Source: Actinoplanes cyaneus
GTDB lineage: Bacteria > Actinomycetota > Actinomycetes > Mycobacteriales > Micromonosporaceae
Reading direction: 5' to 3'
DNA: 64,000 nucleotides
NCBI RefSeq assembly: GCF_016862095.1
Contig: NZ_BOMH01000056.1
Coordinates: 35,049 to 99,048, forward strand
A program made the translations under genes and the position numbers. Positions 22,079-30,569 of this stretch are shown here, piece by piece; position 1 is the stretch's first letter, and each line of letters opens with the position of its first letter. The notes below the pieces were generated by a model. It was not told where the DNA came from. It searched no databases and was given only the letters and a program-made list of their open reading frames with translations.

Positions 22079-23206
22079 TCAGCTTCCTGCCGCGCCGACT
22101 TCCCAGCTGGGGACCGGGATCGACGCGCCCGCGTCCGGCCCCGCATACTCCAGCAGGACCAGAGCGATGTCGTCCTCCAGGCGGCCGTGCACCCAGTCGA
22201 CCAGCGCGGTCTCCAGGGACGCCAGCCCGTCGCCGACCGTGCCGTGGCCCAGCAGGCGCCAGGCGCGGTCGGCGGTCGGGAAGAACTCGCCCTCCCGGCG
22301 TGCCTCACCCAGGCCGTCGGTGAAGAGCAGCAGCCGGTCACCCGGCTCCAGCCGCTCGACCCGCGCCTTCACCTCGGGCACGAACCCGAGCGGTGGTGCC
22401 GGGGCCGGCGGCTCCAGCGGGATGACCTGGCCACGGCGCAGCAGCAGCGGCGCCGGGTGTCCACAGTTGACGATGGTCAGCGTGCCGCCACGCTCCTCGA
22501 CCAGCGCGGCCGTCACGAAGTCCTCGTCGCCGACGCTGCGGGCCACCGCCCGGTCCAGGTCGGCCACGATCGCCTTCAGGTCGGCACGCTCGTAAGCGAC
22601 GTGCCGGTAGGAACCCAGGACGATGCTGGCCAGCCGGACCGCGTCCAGGCCCTTGCCGCGCACGTCACCGATGATGATGCGAACCCCGTACTGCGTGTTC
22701 AGCGCCTCGTAGAGGTCCCCGCCGATGTCCGCGGCCGCGGTCGCCGAGATGTAGCGCCCGGAGATCGCCAGCGAACCCACCTGCGGGCCGATCGGCCGCA
22801 GCACGGCCTGCTGAGCCACCGAGGCGAGCTGCCGCAGCTCGGCGATCCGCTCCGTCTGGCGTTGCCGCATCGTCGCGGCGGCCACCGCGATGCCGGTCGC
22901 CGACATGATGCCGAGCAGGTAGACCAAGGCACCCGAGCCCGCCGAGCCGGACTGGCCGACGAAGCCCGCGCCGATCAGGGTGGCGGCGACCCCCACCCCG
23001 GCCACGTACTGCCAGGCGGCGAAGAGGGCGGCCGCGAATGGGACGATCGCGAACAGGCCGATGTAGCCGGCCGAAGTGGTGTCCGTGGACTCCGCCGCGG
23101 ACACCATCACGAGCAGCACAAAAGCCGCGCCGAGGCCGGCGCGGTTCCCTGGGCTCATCGGGCGGCGGCCCGGCGCGAAGGTAGGCATGGTTCCGCCGAA
23201 CAGCAT
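22079..23206 (-). CDS. Membrane-anchored SpoIIE/RsbU-type PP2C phosphatase
   Basis: A 375-residue protein (ATG 23206; ATG 23188 gives 369). The N-terminal 110 residues contain four or five membrane segments (GAAFVLLVMVSAAES, GYIGLFAIVPFAAALFAAW, VGVAATLIGAGFV, GALVYLLGIMSATGIAVAA). After a linker helix the SpoIIE domain starts near residue 140, with metal-binding Asp in ADIGGDLYEA, GDVRGKGLDA, LLFTDGLGEAR and a terminal DDIALVLLEY. Such enzymes dephosphorylate anti-sigma antagonist proteins in general stress partner-switching; no STAS or RsbW gene is adjacent. Confidence 0.9.
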   Translation of the reverse strand: MLFGGTMPTFAPGRRPMSPGNRAGLGAAFVLLVMVSAAESTDTTSAGYIGLFAIVPFAAALFAAWQYVAGVGVAATLIGAGFVGQSGSAGSGALVYLLGIMSATGIAVAAATMRQRQTERIAELRQLASVAQQAVLRPIGPQVGSLAISGRYISATAAADIGGDLYEALNTQYGVRIIIGDVRGKGLDAVRLASIVLGSYRHVAYERADLKAIVADLDRAVARSVGDEDFVTAALVEERGGTLTIVNCGHPAPLLLRRGQVIPLEPPAPAPPLGFVPEVKARVERLEPGDRLLLFTDGLGEARREGEFFPTADRAWRLLGHGTVGDGLASLETALVDWVHGRLEDDIALVLLEYAGPDAGASIPVPSWEVGAAGS

Positions 23207-23330
23207 GCCCGATCCACGGGACGTCGGGCATCAACTTGACCCGTTGTCCGATGAGGTTCTGACCACCTGTCAGTGGCGGGGTCATTCGGTCGGTCCATCC
23301 GGGGCGGCGCGGCGATGACACGATGTTCCG

Positions 23331-23870
23331 ATGAACGACGATCTCCGTGACCGTCTCCGCCGGGCTTTCCGCTGGACCAACCCCGGTCCGCCCGCTGACT
23401 ACCTCGTCAGCGACAGGTCCGGCTGGTGGCGGGATCCGGCAATTCTCGACGGCCTCGGCCCGGCGCTCGCCGACTTCTTCCGTGACGACCGTCCCACTGT
23501 CGTGGTGTCGCCGGAAGTGACCGGATTCCTGCTCGGGCCCCTGGTCGCCCGTTCGCTCGGGGTCGGCTTCGTCGAGGCCTACCGCGCCGGGGCACGCCGG
23601 GCCATCGCCGAGCCCATGATCTGGGCCGAGGTGCCGGCCGATCATCGAGGAGAGATCCAACATCTGGGCGTACGGCGTGAGCTGCTCGCCGCCGACGACC
23701 GCGTGCTCGTGGTCGACGACTGGGCGTCGACCGGCGCACAGGCACGTGGCCTGCGCACCCTGCTCGGCGATCGTTACCTGGGGACCGCGGTGATCGTCGA
23801 CGAATGCCCGCCCGCGGTCACCGCCGAACTGACCATCCGCAGTCTCCTGACCGGCGAAGACCTGCCGTGA
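23331..23870 (+). CDS. Phosphoribosyltransferase-family protein
   Basis: A 179-residue protein. The PRPP-binding signature is VLVVDDWASTGAQARGL at about residues 123-139, preceded by a flexible-loop region and the strand VVVSPEVTGFLLGPLVARSL (residues 57-76). The type I PRTase fold is clear, the substrate is not; the DDWASTG form is common in small actinobacterial PRTases of unknown base preference. Divergent from the SpoIIE phosphatase, convergent with the YciI gene. Confidence 0.85.
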   Translation: MNDDLRDRLRRAFRWTNPGPPADYLVSDRSGWWRDPAILDGLGPALADFFRDDRPTVVVSPEVTGFLLGPLVARSLGVGFVEAYRAGARRAIAEPMIWAEVPADHRGEIQHLGVRRELLAADDRVLVVDDWASTGAQARGLRTLLGDRYLGTAVIVDECPPAVTAELTIRSLLTGEDLP

Positions 23871-23882
23871 GGTCCTAAGTGA

Positions 23883-24224
23883 TCAGTATTTCCGCTGGTA
23901 GTCCGCGAGGGCGCCGCGACTGATCTGCCAGCCGACCGCGGCGTAGGTGGCCAGGCCCCGCACCACGTACGGATCCTGGGCGATGATCTCCTGCGCCTCG
24001 GCCTCGGTGTCCACGTCCAGCAGGATGATGCCGCCCGTCGGCGGGTCCTGCCGGCCGGCGGTCACGGAGAGGCCCCGCTCCTCCAGCCCGGCCACGAACG
24101 TGAGGTGGTCCTCCCGCGCCTGGTCGACCTCGGCGAGCGGCTTCTGGTACGTCGAAATCATGAGATACACCGGGTCATCGTAGATCTCCCGGCGGATGGG
24201 CTGCCGCATCCGCTCGGGGGACAC
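23883..24224 (-). CDS. YciI-like (YCII-related) protein
   Basis: A 113-residue protein. The YCII core begins near VYLMISTYQKPLAEV and contains the conserved His in REDHLTFVAGLEERG and the segment GIILLDVDTEAEAQEIIAQD with the PYV turn. A 20-residue N-terminal extension depends on using GTG 24224; ATG 24209 or ATG 24161 would shorten it, the last starting exactly at the core. The family has a ferredoxin-like fold with a proposed His/Asp active site; the physiological reaction is unknown. Confidence 0.8.
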   Translation of the reverse strand: MSPERMRQPIRREIYDDPVYLMISTYQKPLAEVDQAREDHLTFVAGLEERGLSVTAGRQDPPTGGIILLDVDTEAEAQEIIAQDPYVVRGLATYAAVGWQISRGALADYQRKY

Positions 24225-24299
24225 CGTTGCGCGTTCCGCCGGGATCCTCGGCCGTCCGGCTAGTACGGTTTTGCCCGGATAAAGGGCTACCTTCGGGAA

Positions 24300-24773
24300 G
24301 TGCAGATCCAGATCACGGCGGCCCCCGACCCGGCTCTGATCGCGGTCGCGACGCGACGGCGGCTGCGGACTCCCGTCCTCGTCGCGCGGTGCGCCGGATG
24401 GGCGTTGCTGCTCGTCACCGCGTTGATCCAGTTAGCGACCGGCGAGGGTCGCCCCGGCCTGCTGATCAGCGGAGCGCTGCTCGCCCTCGTGGTGCCGCTC
24501 GTCCTCCTCAACCGGACGGCCCGGCGGTCGATGAGGGGCGGGCGGGTGACCACGTACGAGATCAGCGACGGCGGTGTGGCCCGATCGGACGACGTCGGCC
24601 GGCACGCGTACGCCTGGCGGGCCTTCCGCAGTGTGGAGGCGCTCTCCGGACAGCTGATGTTCGGCATGCGCAGCGGGCGCTGGATGCGGGTCCCCACGAC
24701 CGGGTTGACCGCGGCCGAGGTGGAGCAGGTGCTGGGGGCGGCGTTCACGCAGGGACTGCGGGTGCGTCGCTGA
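24300..24773 (+). CDS. YcxB-like membrane protein
   Basis: A 157-residue protein (GTG 24300). Two membrane segments (LVARCAGWALLLVTALIQLA and GLLISGALLALVVPLVLLN) are followed by a soluble domain with VTTYEISDGGVARSDDVGRH and YAWRAFRSVEALSGQLMFGM, which is the YcxB-like pattern of a two-TM anchor with a small PH-like beta domain. Function is unknown for the family. Monocistronic, convergent with dcd. Confidence 0.75.
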   Translation: MQIQITAAPDPALIAVATRRRLRTPVLVARCAGWALLLVTALIQLATGEGRPGLLISGALLALVVPLVLLNRTARRSMRGGRVTTYEISDGGVARSDDVGRHAYAWRAFRSVEALSGQLMFGMRSGRWMRVPTTGLTAAEVEQVLGAAFTQGLRVRR

Positions 24774-24851
24774 CACCCGCGCGAGTTCCGGCTTTCACTG
24801 TGAGTGGGTCGCTGACGCTTCCGCGCCGGCGCGAGCTCGGATGAGACGGCC

Positions 24852-25430
24852 CTAGCGGGTCGGCCACGTCCGGAAGTTCAACGCCGAGCGGCTCGCCGTC
24901 GGACCGCGCTGGCCCTGGTACCGCGACCCGTAGACGGCCGAACCATACGGATGCTCAGCCGGGCTGGACAACCGGAAGATGCACAATTGCCCGATCTTCA
25001 TGCCCGGCCACAGCTTGATCGGCAGGTTCGCCACATTGGAGAGCTCCAGCGTGACGTGACCGGAGAAGCCCGGATCGATGAAACCGGCCGTCGAGTGCGT
25101 GAGCAGGCCCAGACGGCCCAGGCTGCTCTTGCCCTCCAGCCGCGCCGCCAGCTCGTGCCCGAGAGTGATCACCTCGAGCGTCGACGCCAGCACGAACTCC
25201 CCGGGATGCAGCACGAACGGCTGCCCGTCCTCGACCTCGACCTCCGCGGTCAGCTCGTCCTGCTGCTCCGCCGGGTCGATGTGGGTGTAGAGGTGGTTGT
25301 TGAAGACCCGGAAAAAGCGGTCCAGCCGCACGTCGATGCTGGACGGCTGCATCAGGGAAGGCTCGAAGGGCTCCAGCGAGAGGGACCCGGTCTTGATCTC
25401 GGAAACCAGGTCACGGTCGGAGAGCAGCAT
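24852..25430 (-). CDS. dcd: dCTP deaminase (bifunctional Dcd/Dut type)
   Basis: A 192-residue protein starting MLLSDRDLVSEIKTG, the conserved start. It converts dCTP to dUTP, and actinobacterial members usually also hydrolyse dUTP to dUMP. Landmarks are PSSIDVRLDRFFRVF, the catalytic-region motif GKSSLGRLGLLTHSTAGFID near 110-130 and a Tyr/Gly-rich C-terminus (YGSRYQGQRGPT) that closes over the nucleotide. Upstream, divergent to it, is a flavin-type oxidase gene; a perfect LexA-type box lies between them, so SOS control of nucleotide supply is possible. Confidence 0.95.
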   Translation of the reverse strand: MLLSDRDLVSEIKTGSLSLEPFEPSLMQPSSIDVRLDRFFRVFNNHLYTHIDPAEQQDELTAEVEVEDGQPFVLHPGEFVLASTLEVITLGHELAARLEGKSSLGRLGLLTHSTAGFIDPGFSGHVTLELSNVANLPIKLWPGMKIGQLCIFRLSSPAEHPYGSAVYGSRYQGQRGPTASRSALNFRTWPTR

Positions 25431-25502
25431 CGCAACACCATACCGACGAGCGTTTCCGCGGCTCGGACGACATCCCCCGATCGGTGTGTTCGGTGGCCGT
25501 CT

Positions 25503-25516
25503 CGAACGTATGTTCG
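25503..25516. promoter_or_regulatory. LexA-type SOS box CGAACGTATGTTCG
   Basis: Perfect match to the Gram-positive/actinobacterial SOS consensus CGAAC-N4-GTTCG, 14 bases before the ATG at 25530 and 73 before dcd. GATAGACT just downstream looks like the -10 of a leaderless transcript for the gene at 25530. Confidence 0.75.
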
Positions 25517-25529
25517 ATAGACTGCACAC

Positions 25530-26036
25530 ATGGCTTCCTGGTCCGATTTCGCCGCTGCCGAGCCCTCGCTCGCCACCGGCATCCGTGCGCTTCTCCAGCA
25601 GTACGGTCCCGGCATGGGCTACCTCGCCACGGTCCGCCCCGACGGCGGCCCGCGAGTGCACCCCATCTCACCGGTCTTCTCCGGCAGTGGGCTCTACTGC
25701 TTCCTGGTCAACTCGCCGAAGCGCCGCGACCTGGAACGTGACCCGCGCTACGCGTTGCACTCCTACCCGCCGGAGGAGAGCGACGACGAGGCCTACCTGA
25801 CCGGCCAGGCGTTCCCGGTCCGGGACCCGCGGGTCGTCGCCGGCATCGCCGACGCGCTGCGCGCCTCACCGGAGGTGGATTGGCAGTTGTTCGAGCTCTC
25901 GGTCGAGTCCGCGACGCTGCGCCACCACGGCCCGGCCGGGGCGCTGCCGCTCGCGGTCACGCCGCTGCCGATGCCGATCTCGCAGAGTTGGCGCGCCCCG
26001 CGCAAGTTACCCCGGACCCTGGCCATGGTCAGCTGA
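25530..26036 (+). CDS. Pyridoxamine 5'-phosphate oxidase-like split-barrel protein
   Basis: A 168-residue protein with the FMN/F420-binding split barrel: GYLATVRPDGGPRVHPISPV near 29-48, GLYCFLVNSPKRRDLERDP near 54-72 and YALHSYPPEES. The family includes PNPOx-like flavoproteins and F420-dependent reductases; the lack of the full PNPOx C-terminal motif makes a general oxidoreductase more likely. A LexA-type box overlaps its promoter, suggesting induction by DNA damage. Confidence 0.82.
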   Translation: MASWSDFAAAEPSLATGIRALLQQYGPGMGYLATVRPDGGPRVHPISPVFSGSGLYCFLVNSPKRRDLERDPRYALHSYPPEESDDEAYLTGQAFPVRDPRVVAGIADALRASPEVDWQLFELSVESATLRHHGPAGALPLAVTPLPMPISQSWRAPRKLPRTLAMVS

Positions 26037-26221
26037 CCCGTGATTGCACCAAGGCGGCCTGACTGCGGAGCGCTCCGCACCGCATGATCCGGGACGGGGT
26101 GCCGCAACTCCTGAGCGCGCCGCTCTTGGGGAAGGTTCGCCGGGCCCGGATCGTTGGCGGGCCCGAGATCGTGGGGTGCCTTCGCCATGGAGTCGGATAA
26201 TCAGGTACAGTAAGGCCGCTT

Positions 26222-26295
26222 GCGGGTGTAGTTCAATGGTAGAACATCAGCTTCCCAAGCTGACAGCGCGGGTTCGATTCCCGTCACCCGCTCCA
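26222..26295 (+). tRNA. tRNA-Gly (anticodon CCC)
   Basis: Acceptor GCGGGTG pairs with CACCCGC; D-arm GTTCAATGGTAGAAC; anticodon stem TCAGC/GCTGA with loop TTCCCAA gives CCC; T-arm GCGGG-TTCGATT-CCCGT. CCA is encoded (26293-26295). Confidence 0.96.
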
Positions 26296-26302
26296 CATGC
26301 GA

Positions 26303-26338
26303 AAGCCCTGGTCAGGACCGATGGTCCGGCCAGGGCTT
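26303..26338 (+). terminator. Terminator after tRNA-Gly
   Basis: AAGCCCTGG (26303-26311) pairs with CCAGGGCTT (26330-26338), with an inner GGACC/GGTCC stem. Confidence 0.75.
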
Positions 26339-26696
26339 CCGTGGTTCTACAGCACTTTCAACGCGCCGACGGGTCATTGGCTCGCCTCAGAGACTAGCTT
26401 CTCGCCTCTACTGGCCCGCTTCGCCATGCGCGGGCTCGGCTTGCGCCGGACCGCATTGCCGGGATGCCGCAGTGCCGTGGTGCGGCTTTCCCATCGGCTC
26501 TGCCTCTCGGAGGTTCTGATCTGGCCTTTTATGGCGTCGGAGGGCACGCCGCGGTCAGGTCTCGCCGCCTTCAACGTCCCGTTTCAGGGCGGTCACGGAG
26601 ATCGATCCGGTGGTACATTCAGCGGAATTTCGTGGGGACGGGGCAGTAACGTCGTTACCTGATGGGCCGGCGGCTGCTCCTACGGGGAGGGCCGCG
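26339..26696. other. Non-coding gap before the secreted repeat protein
   Basis: About 360 bases without a convincing gene. Overlapping frames lack ribosome binding sites. TACCTGATG near 26,656-26,664 is a weak promoter candidate for the gene at 26697, which has GGGGAGG at 26684-26690. Confidence 0.5.
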
Positions 26697-29552
26697 GTGG
26701 GCAGGCATCAGGTTCGGCAAGGGTTGCGGGCGACGGGGGCCGCGGCCGGCGTCATAGTGCTGGCAGCGTCACTCGGCGTGGGAACGTTGAGCGACGTGGC
26801 GCTGGCGGCCGAGCCGTCAGCCGTCGGCGAGGTGGTGGTGCCGGCGGCGGCGCGGGCGGTTCCGCGCGCCACGCAGGTCTTGAACGCCGGTCAGACCGGT
26901 TTCCTGTGGATCCAGGAGGGCGACGATCGGCTCCTGTGGACCGAGTATGCGAGCGGGACCACCACCGAGCTCCCGCAGCGACTGTCCGCGACGGTGGAAT
27001 ATGACCCGTACGACGGATACTTCCGCTTTCTGCAGCGTTCGTTCCAGTCGTTCCAGGTGGCGGACACGCACACCGACACGATCGCGCTGTACTACGCCGA
27101 GCCGGCGCCGCACGTCACGCTGACCACCGGCGGGCAGACGCGGACCGTCGAGATCCCGGCCGGTCAGCAGTACCAGCGGGTGTTCGGCGAGACGGTGGTG
27201 ACCAACGACGCCGGCGGGGCCTGGCACCTGCTGACGGACGGCGCCGACCGGGTGGTGGCCGGGCTGCCCGACGGGGCCGCCGACTTCTCCGTCGAGGACG
27301 GCGACGCCACCGACATGATCTTGCGGTACCGGTCCGCCGGCGCGACGCACTTCAGCATCGTCAAGATCGCCGCCGCTACGGCTTCCGGCCTGCCGGACCG
27401 GTGGGACGGCTCGGACGACGACTCGGACGTGTCCGGGTTCCGGCTGACCCCGGTGTCTCTGCTGCGCCTGCGCACCGGCCGGTACTCGGTTGACGTCTAC
27501 GACCGATCGGACCTGTCCGCCACGCCCCGGACCGTGGACAACGGCTCCATGGCGGTCTACAACAACGTGCTCGGGCTGACCGGGTCGACGCTGCTCGCCG
27601 TCGAGCCGGCCCACGCCAGCAGCGGCGACCACCGCGGCCGCGAGCTGTGGGCGCTTCCGGTCGACAAACCGCACGCGTCGATGAGCCTGGTGATGAACCC
27701 GGCCGCCGGTGAGCTGACCCAACTGCCGGACGGATCGGTGCTGGTGGCCGGCGCCGCGAAGTACCTGGCCGAGGGTGACCTCGACTGGGGCTTCTACCGC
27801 GTCGCTCAGGCCGCGGACGGCACCGTGACCAGGACCCGGGTCGCCCCGATCGCGCCGGCCCCGGCCCGGGTCTACGGCCTGTCGCTGGGCAGCGGCATCC
27901 TGACCAGGGCCACCAGTGGGACGTATTTCCACCCCGGCGACCAGTACGGCACCTACCAGAGCACCTGGCTGTCCACCGGCGCGGGCCGGGAGATCGTCAA
28001 GTCCAGCGTGGACGGCTACGTCACCGGCTCGGACGGGTTCTGCAGCACGAGCGACGGACCGCGCTGCGTCCGGATGTACGCCGACGGCACCGGCTTCCAC
28101 GGCCGGCAGAACGCCACCTACTACTCCGCCCTGACCATGCTGCTGGCGAACGGGAGCGCCGCCACGCAGGGTCCGAGCGTGGCCACCAAGCTGTCCAGCC
28201 CGTGGCTCACCGATCTCTCCGGCCGGTGGGGCGTGGTCCGTTCCGGGACCGGCGGATCGCCGTACGTCGTGGAGTTCCCCGGCGTCTCTGCCGCCAGGTC
28301 GACCCGGCAGAACTCGGTGGCCACCGCGGTCTGGGGCACGACGGTCTGGAACGGCGCCGAGAACGGGCAGGTGTCGTCGAGCACCGGCGAGGGCTTCACC
28401 ACCGGCGGCAACTGCACCCCGGAGGGCCTGCAAGCGGTCGGCCGGTTCGTCTACTACTCCTGCTCCTACCACGGCGGCGTCTACGACCGGGTGACCAAGA
28501 GTGTGACGCCCGCGCCGGACCGCGACGTTCTGCTCGGCGACGGCTACCTGGTGCAGTCGACCGATGCCGACGGCCTCGAGCTGGTCAACCTGGTCGACCG
28601 GACCGAGCGCACCCTGGTGCCGGCCACGCAGCTGGGCTCGGGCACCCGGGCCGGCTACGACTGGACCGTCGACCGGTTCGGCGGCGGGGTGGCTTATGCC
28701 GACGCCACCGAACGGGTGCACGTGCTGGACACCGGCGTGCCGGCCAGCGCGCTGACCGCGATCGACTCGGTGACGGGCACCGGCCAGGCGACCTGGTGGC
28801 TCTCCAAGCCCGCCGGCTCCTGGCAGCTCACACTGCACAATGCGGCCGGCGCCACGATCCGCACGCTGACCGGCTCCGAGGCGCGCGGTCAGCTCACCGC
28901 GAGCTGGACCGAGACCGACGTGGCCGGCTGGACCCTGACCGCGCAGCCGGCCGACGGGCAGGGCCCGGCTCTGTCCCTCTCCGGTGGCACGCCGCCGCAG
29001 GTCGTGTTGCCGGCGCTCAAGGCGACCAGGACGCCGACGATCAGCGGCACCGTCGCGGTCGGCAACACGCTGCGTGCCACGGTCGGCGCCTGGACCCCGC
29101 AGCCGGCCGGGTATGCCTACCGGTGGACCGCGAACGGCGTCACGATCAGGGGTGCGGCCGGCGCCTCCCTGCCGGTGACCAGTGCTTTGCTCGGCAAGCG
29201 CCTGTCCGTGACGGTGACCGCGACCCGGGGCGGCCACCCGTCCGGGACGACGACCTCGGCCGCCACCACCGCGGTCGCCAAGGGCAAGGCACCGCGGGCC
29301 ACCACCCGACCGAAGATCACCGGTACCGCGAAGGCCGGCCGCCAGGTGCGGGTCTCGGCCGGCGCCTGGTCACCGAAGCCCAACTCGTACCGCTACGAGT
29401 GGCGGATCAACGGCAAGCTGGTCGACACCGGGACGACGCTGAAGCTGACCAGGTCGATGGGCGGCAAGAAGCTCACCGTGACCGTGATCGCGCGCAAGAT
29501 CGGATACGTGGACGGTCGATCGGCCGGCAAGACGGTCGTCGTCAAGCGTTAG
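26697..29552 (+). CDS. Large secreted protein with C-terminal Ig-like repeats
   Basis: A 951-residue exported protein; GTG 26697 with GGGGAGG six bases upstream gives a proper signal peptide (MGRHQVRQGLRATGAAAGVI, then VLAASLGVGTLSDVALA, cleavage near residue 38). Residues 60-750 repeat a strand-rich WD/propeller-like pattern with many short hydrophobic beta segments but no catalytic motif I can name. From about residue 780 two modules of about 80 residues follow, each with TPTISGTVAVGNTLRATVGAW or PKITGTAKAGRQVRVSAGAW and a YxYxW core, which are bacterial Ig-like domains. Probably a cell-surface or released binding protein. Confidence 0.82.
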   Translation: MGRHQVRQGLRATGAAAGVIVLAASLGVGTLSDVALAAEPSAVGEVVVPAAARAVPRATQVLNAGQTGFLWIQEGDDRLLWTEYASGTTTELPQRLSATVEYDPYDGYFRFLQRSFQSFQVADTHTDTIALYYAEPAPHVTLTTGGQTRTVEIPAGQQYQRVFGETVVTNDAGGAWHLLTDGADRVVAGLPDGAADFSVEDGDATDMILRYRSAGATHFSIVKIAAATASGLPDRWDGSDDDSDVSGFRLTPVSLLRLRTGRYSVDVYDRSDLSATPRTVDNGSMAVYNNVLGLTGSTLLAVEPAHASSGDHRGRELWALPVDKPHASMSLVMNPAAGELTQLPDGSVLVAGAAKYLAEGDLDWGFYRVAQAADGTVTRTRVAPIAPAPARVYGLSLGSGILTRATSGTYFHPGDQYGTYQSTWLSTGAGREIVKSSVDGYVTGSDGFCSTSDGPRCVRMYADGTGFHGRQNATYYSALTMLLANGSAATQGPSVATKLSSPWLTDLSGRWGVVRSGTGGSPYVVEFPGVSAARSTRQNSVATAVWGTTVWNGAENGQVSSSTGEGFTTGGNCTPEGLQAVGRFVYYSCSYHGGVYDRVTKSVTPAPDRDVLLGDGYLVQSTDADGLELVNLVDRTERTLVPATQLGSGTRAGYDWTVDRFGGGVAYADATERVHVLDTGVPASALTAIDSVTGTGQATWWLSKPAGSWQLTLHNAAGATIRTLTGSEARGQLTASWTETDVAGWTLTAQPADGQGPALSLSGGTPPQVVLPALKATRTPTISGTVAVGNTLRATVGAWTPQPAGYAYRWTANGVTIRGAAGASLPVTSALLGKRLSVTVTATRGGHPSGTTTSAATTAVAKGKAPRATTRPKITGTAKAGRQVRVSAGAWSPKPNSYRYEWRINGKLVDTGTTLKLTRSMGGKKLTVTVIARKIGYVDGRSAGKTVVVKR

Positions 29553-29561
29553 TCGGAGCTG

Positions 29562-29595
29562 GGCCGGGCGGCGGGACGGCTCCCGTCGCCCGGCC
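29562..29595. terminator. Bidirectional hairpin terminator
   Basis: GGCCGGGCGGCGGGA (29562-29576) pairs with TCCCGTCGCCCGGCC (29581-29595) with one mismatch, between convergent genes. Confidence 0.8.
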
Positions 29596-29602
29596 GGCGC
29601 AC

Positions 29603-30448
29603 CTATGCGCCGATGTCGAGGAAGACGTTGTCGATCTCGCCGGCGAACTGGTCGTTGCCCAGGCCCGGGCCCTTGCCGCCGATCCGGAGCGGCTCCACGT
29701 TGGCGATGGACAGCGTGGGCGGGATCGTCACCGAGGCGTGCGGCGTGCCGTCGACCAGCAGTGTCAGCTTCTCCGCGGTGCGGTTGCACTCGAGGTTGTG
29801 CCACTGCCCGTCGGCCACGTCGATCTGCGGCTCGGCGCGGTAGATCCGGGCCCGGTTCCCCGCGATCACGCAGCTCGGATGCCCCTGCCGATGGTCGACC
29901 TGCAGCTTGAACTGGCTGACGCCGCCGACGGAGTAGCCCTTCTGCAACACGTTCGCCCCGTCGGCCAGGTCGGCGTGGGTCATCAGCACCGACGCCCCGT
30001 ACCGCAGCGGCCGCCGCCCCGGGTTGAGGGTGTCGTCCCGCCGGCCTTCCAGGATGGCCCGTGGGCAGTCTTTCTCCTTCGGCAGGTTGCACCGGTCCGG
30101 GTAGTCGACGGCGAGACCCGTTCCGCCCGGTACGAGCCGGAGCGTCCCCCCGTTCTGCCCGAGCGGCCGCAGTTCGTGCTGCCCGCTGGTGTCCGCGATC
30201 GGTTTGCCCACCCCGCCGTCGAAGTCGTACCGGAGGGTCACCGGGACGGTGGCGGTCTTCGCGCGGCGCAGGTCGGCGGGCGCCGGGAAGGGGGCCGAGT
30301 TGGTGAGCACTCCGCCGGCCGCGGACGGCAGGGGTTGGGCTTCCGCGGGTGTGCTGACGGGTCGGGGGGTCAGAAGGAACAGGCTGCCCAGTACGAGGAT
30401 CGCTGACAGGGCGCCGATCGGAACGGCACGCCGCCGGGAGTGAAGCAT
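29603..30448 (-). CDS. Secreted LamG/concanavalin-type beta-sandwich protein
   Basis: A 281-residue protein; ATG 30448 gives MLHSRRRAVPIGALSAILVL followed by a single hydrophobic segment (signal anchor). After a Pro-rich linker, residues 75-281 form a LamG-like sandwich: LRYDFDGGVGKPIADTSGQ, YSVGGVSQFKLQVDHRQGHP, QIDVADGQWHNLECNRTAEK, LTLLVDGTPHASVTIPP and the C-terminal GEIDNVFLDIG. Two Cys near DYPDRC/KDCPRA may form a disulfide. Such domains bind sugars or act as adhesion modules; the ligand is unknown. Confidence 0.82.
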   Translation of the reverse strand: MLHSRRRAVPIGALSAILVLGSLFLLTPRPVSTPAEAQPLPSAAGGVLTNSAPFPAPADLRRAKTATVPVTLRYDFDGGVGKPIADTSGQHELRPLGQNGGTLRLVPGGTGLAVDYPDRCNLPKEKDCPRAILEGRRDDTLNPGRRPLRYGASVLMTHADLADGANVLQKGYSVGGVSQFKLQVDHRQGHPSCVIAGNRARIYRAEPQIDVADGQWHNLECNRTAEKLTLLVDGTPHASVTIPPTLSIANVEPLRIGGKGPGLGNDQFAGEIDNVFLDIGA

Positions 30449-30569
30449 GGGGCTATTGTCCGCATTGTCGCTTGGCTCTCGTGCCGAAACTCCGGACAGA
30501 CGCGGGACCACTCGTACGTGTTCGCCCGAACCGCTGAACTTGAAAGCCCCGAACGTGGCCACTCACAAA

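Noticed and set aside
25431..25661. 77-codon N-terminal extension of dcd
   Set aside because: Dcd proteins begin at MLLSDRD; the extension is polar, crosses the LexA box and overlaps the divergent gene.
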